Shown here piece after piece: positions 1 to 10,269 of a stretch of DNA of 64,000 nucleotides. The position numbers were made by a program, and so were the translations under genes. Numbering within the stretch: position 1 is the stretch's first letter; every line of letters starts with the position of its first letter. The notes beneath the pieces are model-generated. The model did not search any database. It was not told the DNA's origin and was given only the letters and a program-made list of their open reading frames with translations. This DNA is from Aquarana catesbeiana (taxonomy: Eukaryota > Chordata > Amphibia > Anura > Ranidae). Location: assembly GCF_042186555.1 (NCBI RefSeq), contig NC_133326.1, positions 439,878,147-439,942,146 of the forward strand, written 5' to 3'.

Positions 1-272
1 AGGGCAGTGCCACACAAATCCACAGGTGGTAGCAGGAACAATCTCTGCATAACAATAGGGCATCCTTTTAGTGAACATGCTAAGCAGAGGTGTAACCCAC
101 AGCTGAGTTTAGCAGTTTTGATTTTTGACAAAAAAAGGAGAGTGTTTGGGAATAACAGATCTCTGTGTATTTTTTACTTTTCATTTAAGGAAAATTTTGA
201 AAAAAATAATAAATAGAGCAAGCTGGCAATTAGCTTTAAGCAAAAAGCAATTGTAACTAAGGATTATCAACG

Positions 273-280
273 ATTTGCAT
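273..280 (-). promoter_or_regulatory. Octamer motif ATGCAAAT (POU-type site), one per monomer
   Basis: ATTTGCAT on plus is the exact complement of the Oct/POU octamer ATGCAAAT. It is unchanged in every monomer I checked (given here for M1). Binding and function are inference; an 8-bp match in AT-rich repeats can be chance, fixed by repeat homogenisation. Confidence 0.3.
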
Positions 281-343
281 GCTTTGAAACTTCTTGAAAG
301 CAATATGAATCATGGGTTCTATAGCAATGAAAATATAAGGCAT

Positions 344-360
344 TCTTGTAAAATACAAGA
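344..360. repeat. Perfect short hairpin, present in nearly every monomer
   Basis: TCTTGTA-AAA-TACAAGA forms 7-bp arms around a 3-bp loop. Coordinates are for M1; the element recurs at the same place in the other monomers, except that M7 has lost it and M11 has one arm mutated. It is flanked by direct CATT repeats. Confidence 0.85.
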
Positions 361-477
361 CATTGCTTTTGTTTGACTTATCTGTGGACATAAAAATCAC
401 ATATGTAAAAGCAAAGTTCCTTTTGTTCAATCAACTCTACCACAAATTACTCTTGGAAATCCTATTACTATCTAACC

Positions 478-675
478 CTAAACACAGCTCAAAATTGTCA
501 GAACAAGAACAAAGATTATTTTCATCTCAATGTCTATGTGTATTAAGAAATGTTTCAAAGAAATTGAGTTTCCATCAAGTCGTTTTTGGACCATTCTGTT
601 AAAGTGAATCTGGTTACACAATACCCCAAACACAAGAGCACTGTTCCAATATGTAGTCACAGAAAAGTGCTCCAT
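478..675 (-). other. Recurrent 65-codon open frame, doubtful as a gene
   Basis: An ATG-started minus-strand frame of 65 codons begins MEHFSVTTYW and ends in a hydrophobic stretch (IIFVLVLTILSC). It is present in most monomers at the same phase (coordinates for M1). I recognise no family. It is missing or altered in several copies (M3, M5, M28, M33 and others, where a CpG-to-CpA change or an indel breaks it). Variation falls on amino-acid-changing sites such as the F/I/N/L position after NQIH. Most likely a chance frame held open by satellite homogeneity. Confidence 0.12.
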
Positions 676-1230
676 TTGGAGTTTTACGCACTGATTTTTC
701 TGAAATGGTTGTTAGTGAAACTCATTGTGGCTCTGGTTGTAGATAATCTGCTTCTCACCTTGGTCAAACTAGGAAGCACTTACATGTACTAAAACAAAAT
801 AAAGTACTGAGGTTTGACTGTGTTAAAAGCATTAAAAGTAGAGTACCGGCCACTCTGATGCTCCTAGTTTCATCTGGAAGATTTAACTCAGTTCCCACAT
901 TGCCCAAAACAGGAAGCACTCACTCACCAGCAATGGAATACAAGAGAGAGCTTTGTTTTGGGTCATGTAAGATGGGACAAAAATATCAATCATTTTCTTT
1001 TGGCAGAAGAACAAGAATTGGATTAGAAAATATGAAGCAGCTTACCTCCAAGAAGCAAACAGCCATTGTTCTCATGTATTTATCTTCAGGTTCTGTTTAA
1101 GCATCCACTTCACTCTATCTTCCAACTCTTTATAAACCAGGTGGTATACACCATTATCAAATCAGTAATCAGTAAGGTTTTATTTTTTTATGCAGAGGGA
1201 GGAGCACATTCCAGTGGGCCAAATAAAAAT

Positions 1231-2460
1231 AGGGCAGTGCCACACAAATCCACAGGTGGTAGCATGAACAATCTCTGCATAACAATAGGGCATCCTTTTA
1301 GTGAACATGCTAATCAGAGGTGTAACCCACAGCTGAGTTTAGCAGTTTTGATTTTTGACAAAAAAAGGAGAGTGTTTGGGAATAACAGATCTCTGTGGTT
1401 TTTTAACTTTTCATTTAAGGAAAATTTTGAAAAAAATAATAAATAGACCAAGCTGGCAATTAGCCTTAAGCAAAAAGCAATTGTAACTAAGGATCATCAA
1501 AGATTTGCATGCTTTGAAACTTCTTGAAAGCAATATGAATCATGGGTTCTATAGCAATGAAAATATAAGGCATTCTTGTAAAATACAAGACATTGCTTTT
1601 GTTTGACTTATCTGTGGACATAAAAATCACATATGTAAAAGCAAAGTTCCTTTTGTTCAATCAACTCTAACACAAATTACTCTTGGAAATCCTATTACTA
1701 TCTAACCCTAAACACAGCTCAAAATTGTCAGAACAAGAACAAAGATTATTTTCATCTCAATGTCTATGTGTATTAAGAAATGTTTCAAAGAAATTGAGTT
1801 TCCATCAAGTCGTTTTTGGACCATTCTGTTAAAGTGAATCTGGTTACACAATACCCCAAACACAAGAGCACTGTTCCAATATGTAGTCACAGAAAAGTGC
1901 TCCATTTGGAGTTTTACGCACTGATTTTTCTGAAATGGTTGTTAGTGAAACTCATTGTGGCTCTGGTTGTAGATAATCTGCTTCTCACCTTGGTCAAACT
2001 AGGAAGCACTTACATGTACTAAAACAAAATAAAGTACTGAGGTTTGACTGTGTTAAAAGCATTAAAAGTAGAGTACCGGCCACTCTGATGCTCCTAGTTT
2101 CATCTGGAAGATTTAACTCAGTTCCCACATTGCCCAAAACAGGAAGCACTCACTCACCAGCAATGGAATACAAGAGAGAGCTTTGTTTTGGGTCATGTAA
2201 GATGGGACAAAAATATCAATCATTTTCTTTTGGCAGAAGAACAAGAATTGGATTAGAAAATATGAAGCAGCTTACCTCCAAGAAGCAAACAGCCATTGTT
2301 CTCATGTATTTATCTTCAGGTTCTGTTTAAGCATCCACTTCACTCTATCTTCCAACTCTTTATAAACCAGGTGGTATTCACCATTATCCAATCAGTAATC
2401 AGTAAGGTTTTATTTTTTTATGCAGAGGGAGGAGCACATTCCAGTGGGCCAAATAAAAAT
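1231..2460 (+). repeat. M2, mosaic E start / D end
   Basis: It begins with the E-type AGCATGAAC, carries the GGTTTTTTAAC variant otherwise found at the start of A monomers, and ends with D-type AACTCAGTTCC. CTCTAACAC replaces CTCTACCAC, as in M44 and M48 (A type). Confidence 0.65.
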
Positions 2461-3690
2461 AGGGCAGTGCCACACAAATCCACAGGTGGTAGCATGAACA
2501 ATCTCTGCATAACAATAGGGCATCCTTTTAGTGAACATGCTAATCAGAGGTGTAACCCACAGCTGAGTTTAGCAGTTTTGATTTTTGACAAAAAAAGGAG
2601 AGTGTTTGGGAATAACAGATCTCTGTGTTTTTTTTACTTTTCATTTAAGGAAAATTTTGAAAAAAATAATAAATAGACCAAGCTGGCAATTAGCCTTAAG
2701 CAAAAAGCAATTGTAACTAAGGATCATCAAAGATTTGCATGCTTTGAAACTTCTTGAAAGCAATATGAATCATGGGTTCTATAGCAATGAAAATATAAGG
2801 CATTCTTGTAAAATACAAGACATTGCTTTTGTTTGACTTATCTGTGGACATAAAAATCACATATGTAAAAGCAAATTTCCTTTTGTTCAATCAACTCTAC
2901 CACAAATTACTCTTGGAAATCCTATTACTATCTAACCCTAAACACAGCTCAAAATTGTCAGAACAAGAACAAAGATTATTTTCATCTCAATGTCTATGTG
3001 TATTAAGAAATGTTTCAAAGAAATTGAGTTTCCATCAAGTCATTTTTGGACCATTCTGTTAAAGTGAATCTGGTTACACAATACCCCAAACACAAGAGCA
3101 CTGTTCCAATATGTAGTCACAGAAAAGTGCTCCATTTGGAGTTTTACGCTCTGATTTTTCTGAAATGGTTGTTAGTGAAACTCATTGTGGCTCTGGTTGT
3201 AGATAATCTGCTTCTCACCTTGGACAAACTAGGAAACACTTACATGTACTAAAACAAAATATAGTACTGAGGTTTGACTGAGTGGAAAGCATAAAAAGTA
3301 GAGTACCGGCCACTCTGACGCTCCTAGTTTCATCTGGAAGATTTAACCCAGTTCCCACATTGCCCAAAACAGGAAGCACTGACTCACCAGCAATGGAATA
3401 CAAGAGAGAGCTTTGTTTTGGGTCATGTAAGATGGGACAAAAATATCAATCATTTTCTTTTGGCAGAAGAACAAGAATTGGATTAGAAAATATGAAGCAG
3501 CTTACATCCAAGAAGCAAACAGTCATTGTTCTCATGTATTTATCTTCAGGTTCTGTTTAAGCATCCACTTCTCTCTATCTTCCAACTCTTTATAAACCAG
3601 GTGGTATACACCATAATCCAATCAGTAATCAGTAAGGTTTTATTTTGCTATGCAGAAGGAGGAGCACATTCCAGTGGGCCAAATGAAAAT
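2461..3690 (+). repeat. M3, mosaic E start / T-like end
   Basis: Starts AGCATGAAC with AAATTTCC and GTCATTTTT. Its second half has TTGGACAAAC, a GACTCACC variant at about 3380, TTACATCC and AGTCATTG, which are markers of the T monomer of the five-unit repeat. Confidence 0.65.
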
Positions 3691-4918
3691 AGGGCAGTGC
3701 CACACAAATCCACAGGTGGTAGCAGGAACAATCTCTGCATAACAATAGGGCATCCTTTTAGTGAACATGCTAATCAGAGGTGTAACCCACAGCTGAGTTT
3801 AGCAGTTTTGATTTTTGACAAAAAAGGAGAGTGTTTGGGAATAACAGATCTCTGTGTTTTTTTACTTTTCATTTAAGGAAAATTTTGAAAAAAATAATAA
3901 ATAGACCGAGCTGACAATTAGCCTTAAGCAAAAAGCAATTGTAACTAAGGATCATCAAAGATTTGCATGCTTTGAAACTTCTTGAAAGCAATATGAATCA
4001 TGGGTTCTATAGCAATGAAAATATAAGGCATTCTTGTAAAATACAAGACATTGCTTTTGTTTGACTTATCTGTGGACATAAAAATCACATATGTAAAAGC
4101 AAAGTTCCTTTTGTTCAATTAACTCTACCACAAATTACTCTTGGAAATCCTATTACTATCTAACCCTAAACACAGCTCAAAATTGTCAGAACAAGAACAA
4201 AGATTATTTTCATCTCAATGTCTATGTGTATTAAGAAATGTTTCAAAGAAATTGAGTTTCCATCAAGTCGTTTTTGGACCATTCTGTTAATGTGAATCTG
4301 GTTACACAATACCCCAAACACAAGAGCACTGTTCCAGTATGTAGTCACAGAAAAGTGCTCCATTTGGAGTTTTACGCACTGATTTTTCTGAAATGGTAGT
4401 TAGTGAAACTCATTGTGGCTCTGGTTGTAGATAATCTGCTTCTCACCTTGGTCAAACTAGGAAGCACTTACATGTACTAAAACAAAATAAAGTACTGAGG
4501 TTTGACTGTGTTGAAAGCATTAAAAGTAGAGTACCGGCCACTCTGATGCTCCTAGTTTCATCTGGAAGATTTAACCCAGTTCCCACATTGCCCAAAACAG
4601 GAAGCACTCACTCACCAGCAATGGAATACAAGAGAGAGCTTTGTTTTGGGTCATGTAAGATAGCACAAAAATATCAATCATTTTCTTTTGGCAGAAGAAC
4701 AAGAATTGGATTAGAAAATATGAAGCAGCTTACCTCCAAGAAGCAAACAGCCATTGTTCTCATGTATTTATCTTCAGGTTCTGTTTAAGCATCCACTTCA
4801 CTCTATCTTCCAACTCTTTATAAACCAGGTGGTATACACCATTATCCAATCAGTAATCAGTAAGGTTTTATTTTGCTATGCAGAAGGAGGAGCACATTCC
4901 AGTGGGCCAAATGAAATT
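3691..4918 (+). repeat. M4, R/P-like
   Basis: Has the short A tract (GACAAAAAAGG), GTTAATG, and the ATAGCAC change shared with P monomers. A G-to-A change near 4398 (GGTAGTTAG) interrupts the plus-strand open frame that most other copies keep. Confidence 0.6.
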
Positions 4919-6380
4919 AGGGCAGTGCCACACAAATTCACAGGTGGTAGCAGGAACAATCTCTGCATAACAATAGGGCATCCTTTTAGTGAACATGCTA
5001 ATCAGAGGTGTAACCCACAGCTGAGTTTAGCAGTTTTGATTTTTGACAAAAAAAGGAGAGTGTTTGGGAATAACAGATCTCTGTGTTTTTTTACTTTTCA
5101 TTTAAGGAAAATTTTGAAAAAAATAATAAATAGACCAAGCTGGCAATTAGCCTTAAGCAAAAAGCAATTGTAACTAAGGATCATCAAAGATTTGCATGCT
5201 TTGAAACTTCTTGAAAGCAATATGAATCATGGGTTCTATAGCAATGAAAATATAAGGCATTCTTGTAAAATACAAGACATTGCTTTTGTTTGACTTCTCT
5301 GTGGACATAAAAATCACATATGTAAAAGCAAAGTTCCTTTTGTTCAATCAACTCTACCACAAATTACTCTTGGAAATCTAACCCTAACCCTAACCCTAAC
5401 CCTAAACACAGCTAAAAATTGTCAGAATAAGAACAAAGATTATTTTCATCTCAATGTCTATGTGTATTAAGAAATGTTTCAAAGAAATTGAGTTTCCATC
5501 AAGTCATTTTTGGACCATTCTGTTAATGTGAATCTGGTTACACAATACCCCAAACACAAGAGCACTGTTCCAGTATGTAGTCACAGAAAAGTGCTCCATT
5601 TGGAGTTTTACGCACTGATTTTTCTGAAATGGTTGTTAATGAAACTCATTGTGGCTCTGGTTGTAGATAATCTGCTTCTCACCTTGAACAAACTAGGAAG
5701 CACTTACATGTACTAAAACAAAATAAAGTACTGAGGTTTGACTGTGTTGAAAGCATTAAAAGTAGAGTTCCGGCCACTCTGATGCTCCTAGTTTCATCTG
5801 GAAGATTTAACCCAGTTCCCACATTGCCCAAAACAGGAAGCACTCACTCACCAGCAATGGAATACAAGAGAGAGCTTTGTTTTGGGTCATGTAAGATGGG
5901 ACAAAAATATCAATCATTTTCTTGTGGCAGAAGAACAAGAATTGGATTAGAAAATATGAAGCAGCTTACCTCCAAGAAGCAAACAGCCATTGTTCTCATG
6001 TATTTATCTACAGGTTCGGTTTAAGCATCCACTTCACTCTATCTTCCAACTCTTTATAAACCAGGTGGTATACACCATTATCCAATCAGTAATCAGTAAG
6101 GTTTAATTTTGTTATGCAGAGGGAGGAGCACATTCCAGTGGGTCAAATGAAAATAGGGAAGAACAAGAATTGGATTAGAAAATATGAAGCAGCTTACCTC
6201 CAAGAAGCAAACAGCCATTGTTCTCATGTATTTATCTTCAGGTTCTGTTTAAGCATTCACTTCACTCTATCGTCCAACTCTTTATAAACCAGGTGGTATA
6301 CACCATTATCCAATCAGTAATCAGTAAGGTTTTATTTTGTTACGCAGAGGGAGGAGCACATTCCAGTGGGCCAAAAAAAT
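4919..6380 (+). repeat. M5, A-like, with telomere-repeat insertion and 228-bp duplication
   Basis: At 1,462 bp this is the longest monomer. It holds the TAACCC array at 5379 and an internal tandem duplication of 228 bp starting at 5931. A-type markers present are TTCTTGTGGC, TATCTACAGG and AGAGTTCCGG. The 7-bp AATCAGT repeat is still double in its first duplicate, unlike the later A monomers. Confidence 0.8.
5379..5406 (+). repeat. Telomere-type (TAACCC)4 insertion inside M5
   Basis: Four perfect TAACCC units (5379-5402) are followed by TAAA. Other monomers at this site read CTATTACTAT then CTAACCCTAAAC. About 11 bp are replaced by 18 bp of telomeric units, joined in register to the pre-existing TAACCCTAA. 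This is the vertebrate telomere repeat, C-rich strand on plus. Confidence 0.93.
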
Positions 6381-6384
6381 AGGG
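5931..6384 (+). repeat. Internal 228-bp tandem duplication in M5
   Basis: Copies at 5931-6158 and 6159-6384. The junction joins the end of one AAAATAGGG to AAGAACAAG. Copy 2 has lost a few bases near 6374. Confidence 0.9.
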
Positions 6385-7609
6385 CAGTGCCACACAAATC
6401 CACAGGTGGCAGCAGGAACAATCTCTGCATAACAATAGGGCATCTTTTTAGTGAACATGCTAATCAGAGGTGTAACCCACAGCTGAGTTTAGCAGTTTTG
6501 ATTTTTGATAAAAAAAGGAGAGTGTATGGGAATATCAGATCTCTGTGTTTTTTTTACTTTTCATTTAAGAAAATTTTGAAAAAAATAATAAATAGACCAA
6601 GCTGGCAATTAGCCTTAAGCAAAAAGCAATTGTAACTAAGGATCATCAAAGATTTGCATGCTTTGAAACTTCCTGAAAGCAATATGAATCATAGGTTCTA
6701 TATCAATGAAAATATGAGGCATTCTTGTAAAATACAAGACATTGCTTTTGTTTGATTTATCTGTGGACGAAAAAATCACCTATGTAAAAGCAAAGTTCCT
6801 TTTGTTCAATCAACTCTACCACAAATTACTCCTGGAAATCCTATTACTATCTAACCTTAAACACAGCTCAAAATTGTCAGACCAAGAACAAAGATTATTT
6901 TTATCTCAATGTCTATGTGTATTAAGAAATGTTTCAAAGAAATTGAGTTTCCATCAAGTCGTTTTTGCACCATTCTGTTAAAGTGAATCTGGATACACAA
7001 TACCCCAAACACAAGAGCACTGTTCCAATATGTAGTCACAGAAAAGTGCTCCATTTGGAGTTTTACGCGCTGATTTTTCTGAAATGGTTGTTAGTGAAAC
7101 TCATTGTGGCTCTGGTTGTAGATAATCTGCTTCTCACCTTGGTCAAACTAGGAAGCACTTACATGTACTAAAACAAAATATAGTACTGAGGTTTGACTGA
7201 GTTGAAAGCATTAAAAGTAGAGTACCGGCCACTCTGATGCTCCTAGTTTCATCTGGAAGATTTAACCCAGTTCCCACATTGCCCAAAACAGGAAGCACTC
7301 ACTCACCAGCAATTGAATACAAGAGAGAGCTTTGTTTTGGGTCATGTAAGATGGGACAAAAATATCAATCATTTTCTTTTGGCAGAAGAACAAGAATTGG
7401 ATTAGAAAATGTGAAGCAGCTTACCTCCAAGAAGCAAACAACCATTGTTCTCATGTATTTATCTTCATGTTCTGTTTAAGCATCCACTTCTCTCTATCTC
7501 CCAACTCTTTATAAACCAGGTGGTATACACCATTATCCAATCAGTAATCAGTAAGGTCTTATTTTGTTATGCAGAGGGAGGAGCACATTCCAGTGGGCCA
7601 AATGAAAAT
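6381..7609 (+). repeat. M6, B-like
   Basis: B markers are GGGAATATCAG, GTGGACGAAAA, TTGCACCATT, CAATTGAATAC and TCTTCATGTTC. It differs from later B copies by GGATACAC and GTGTATGGG. Confidence 0.75.
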
Positions 7610-9042
7610 AGGGCAGTTCCACACAAATCCACAGGTGGTAGCAGGAACAATCTCTGCATAACAATCTGGCATCCTTTTAGTGAACATGCTAATCCAAGGT
7701 GTAACCCACAGCTGAGTTTAGCAGTTTTGATTTTTGACAAAAAAGGAGAGTGTTTGGGAATAACAGATCTCTGTGTATTTTTTACTTTTCATGTAAGGAA
7801 AATTTTTAAAAAAATAATAAATAGACCAAGCTGGCAACTAGCTTTAAGCAAAAAACAATTGTAAGTAAGGATCATCAAAGATTTGCATGCTTTGAAACTT
7901 CTTGAAAGCAATATGAATCATGGGTTCTATAGCAATGAAAATATAAGGCATTGCTCTTTTTTGGCTTATCTGTGGACATAAAAATCACCTATGTAAAAGC
8001 AAAGTTCCTTTTGTTCAATCAACTCTACCACAAATTACTTCTGGAAATCCTATTACTATCTAACCCTAAACACAGCTCAAAATTGTCAGACCAATAACAA
8101 AGATTATTTTCATCTCAATGTCTATGTGTATTAAGAAATGTTTCAAAGAAATTGAGTTTCCATCAAGTCGTTTTTGGACCATTCTGTTAATGTGAATCTG
8201 GTTACACAATACCCCAAACACAAGAGCACTGTTCCAATATGTAGTCACAGAAAAGTGCTCCATTTGGAGTTTTACGCACTGATTTTTCTGAAATGGTTGT
8301 TAGTGAAACTCATTGTGGCTCTGGTTGTAGATAATCTGCTTCTCACCTTGGTCAAACTAGGAAGCACTTACATGTACTAAAACAAAATACAGTACTGAGG
8401 TTTGACTGTGTTGAAAGCATTAAAAGTAGAGTACCGGACACTCTTATGCTCCTAGTTTCATCTGGAAGATTTAACCCGGTTCCCACATTGCCCAAAACAG
8501 GAAACACTCACCAGCAGTGAAATACAAGAGAGAGCTTTGTTTTGGGTCATGTAAGATGGGACAAAAATATCAATCACTTTCTTTTGGCAGAAAAACAAGA
8601 ATTGGATTAGAAAATATGAAGCAGCTTACCTCCAAGAAGCAAACAGCCATTGTTCTCATGTATTTATCTTCAGGTTCTGTTTAAGCATCCACTTCACTCT
8701 ATCTTCCAACTCTTTATAAACCAGGTGGTATACACCATTATCCAATCAGTAATCAGTAAGGTTTAATTTTGTTATGCAGAGGGAGGAGCACATTCCAGTG
8801 GGCCAAATGAAAATAGGGAAGAACAAGATTTGGATTAGAAAATATGAAGCAGCTTACCTCCAAGAAGCAAACAGCCATTGTTCTCATGTATTTATCTTCA
8901 GGTTCTGTTTAAGCATCCACTTATCTCTATCTCCCAACTCTTTATAAACCAGGTGGTATACACCATTATCCAATCAGTAATCAGTAAGGTTTTTTTTTGT
9001 TATGCAGAGGGAGGAGCACATTCCAGTGGGCCAAATGAAAAT
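7610..9042 (+). repeat. M7, C-like, with hairpin deletion and 228-bp duplication
   Basis: It starts with the C markers CAGTTCCAC, CAATCTGGC and GCTCTTTTTTGG. It lacks the 20-bp hairpin segment near 7951 and contains its own 228-bp internal tandem duplication from 8591. Two large indels in one unit make it exceptional. Confidence 0.75.
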
Positions 9043-9046
9043 AGGG
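8591..9046 (+). repeat. Internal 228-bp tandem duplication in M7
   Basis: Copies at 8591-8818 and 8819-9046, with the same junction as M5. Copy 1 has AAAAACAAG where others have AAGAACAAG. Confidence 0.9.
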
Positions 9047-10269
9047 CAGTGCCAATCAAATCACCAGGTGGTAGCAGGAACAATCTCTGCATAACAATAG
9101 GGCATCCTTTTAGTGAACATGCTAATCAGAGGTGTAACCAACAGCTGAGTTTAGCAGTTTTGATTTTTGACAAAAAAAGGAGAGTGTTTGGGAATAACAG
9201 ATCTCTGTGTATTTTTTACTTTCCATTTAAGGAAAATTTTGAAAAAAATAATAAATAGACCAAGCTGGCAATTAGCTTTAAGCAAAAAGCAATTGTAACT
9301 AAGAATCATCAAAGATTTGCATGCTTTGAAACTTCTTGAAAGCAATATGAATCATGGGTTCTATAGCAATGAAAATATAAGGCATTCTTGTAAAATACAA
9401 GACATTGCTTTTGTTTGACTTATCTGTGGACATAAAAATCACCTATGTAAAAGCAAATTTCCTTTTGTTCAATCAACTCTACCACAAATTACTCTTGGAA
9501 ATCCTATTACTATCTAACCCTAAACACAGCTCAAAATTGTCAGACCAAGAACAAAGATTATTTTCATCTCAATGTCTATGTGTATTAAGAAATGTTTCAA
9601 AGAAATTGAGTTTCCATCAAGTCGTTTTTGGACCATTCTGTTAAAGTGAATCTGGTTACACAATACCCCAAACACAAGAGCACTGTTCCAATATGTAGTC
9701 ACAGAAAAGTGCTCCATTTGGAGTTTTACGCACTGATTTTTCTGAAATGGTTGTTAGTGAAACTCATTGTGGCTCTGGTTGTAGATAATCTGCTTCTCAC
9801 CTTGGTCAAACTAGGAAGCACTTACATGTACTAAAACAAAATAAAGTACTGAGGTTTGACTGAGTTGAAAGCATTAAAAGTAGAGCACCAGCCACTCTGA
9901 TGCTCCTAGTTTCATCTGGAAGATTTAACACAGTTCCCACATTGCCCAAAACAATAAACACTCACCAGCAGTGAAATACAAGAGAGAGCTTTGTTTTGGG
10001 TCATGTAAGATGGGACAAAAATATCAATCATTTTCTTTTGGCAGAAGAACAAGAATTGGATTAGAAAATATGAAGCAGCTTACCTCCAAGAAGCAAACAG
10101 CCATTGTTCTCATGTATTTATCTTCAGGTTCTGTTTAAGCATCCACTTATCTCTATCTCCCAACTCTTTATAAACCAGGTGGTATACACCATTATCCAAT
10201 CAGTAATCAGTAAGGTTTTTTTTTTGTTATGCAGAGGGAGGAGCACATTCCAGTGGGCCAAATGAAAAT
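9043..10269 (+). repeat. M8, C'-like
   Basis: Has GCCAATCAAATCACC at its start (one or two local changes against GCCACACAAATCC), AACCAACAGC, CAATAAACACTCACC and a reduced CAGCAGTGAAAT segment. It is closest to M25 and M26. Confidence 0.6.

Larger units (their letters stand above)
1..1230 (+). repeat. M1, D type
   Basis: Carries the D markers GCTAAGCAG, TAGAGCAAG, ATTATCAACG and AACTCAGTTCC. The CCAAT element near its end is altered to CAAAT (about 1158). It matches M51 at the other end of the window. Confidence 0.8.

Noticed and set aside
586..792. Plus-strand 68-codon open frame repeated in almost every monomer
   Set aside because: It starts only at TTG, overlaps the minus-strand frame over about 90 bp, matches no family I know, and is stopped in M4 by a single base change. 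Repetition of the satellite explains its recurrence.
803..815. AATAAA polyadenylation signal in AAAATAAAGTAC
   Set aside because: It is common by chance in AT-rich DNA and mutated to AATATAG in B, S and T monomers; no linked transcript evidence.
858..1100. 80-codon plus-strand frame
   Set aside because: It is lost entirely in C and E monomers through the AACACTCACC shortening, and no domain is recognisable. Treated as chance.
1066..1446. Plus-strand open frames of 126 to 139 codons spanning monomer junctions
   Set aside because: These also begin at a non-ATG codon (TTG). Length flips between 69, 71, 106, 116, 117, 126 and 139 codons with changes in A and T tract length. That is not how a conserved protein behaves.
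5379..5406. True chromosome end at the TAACCC tract
   Set aside because: Only four units are present and ordinary satellite continues on both sides, so it is an internal telomere-repeat tract.
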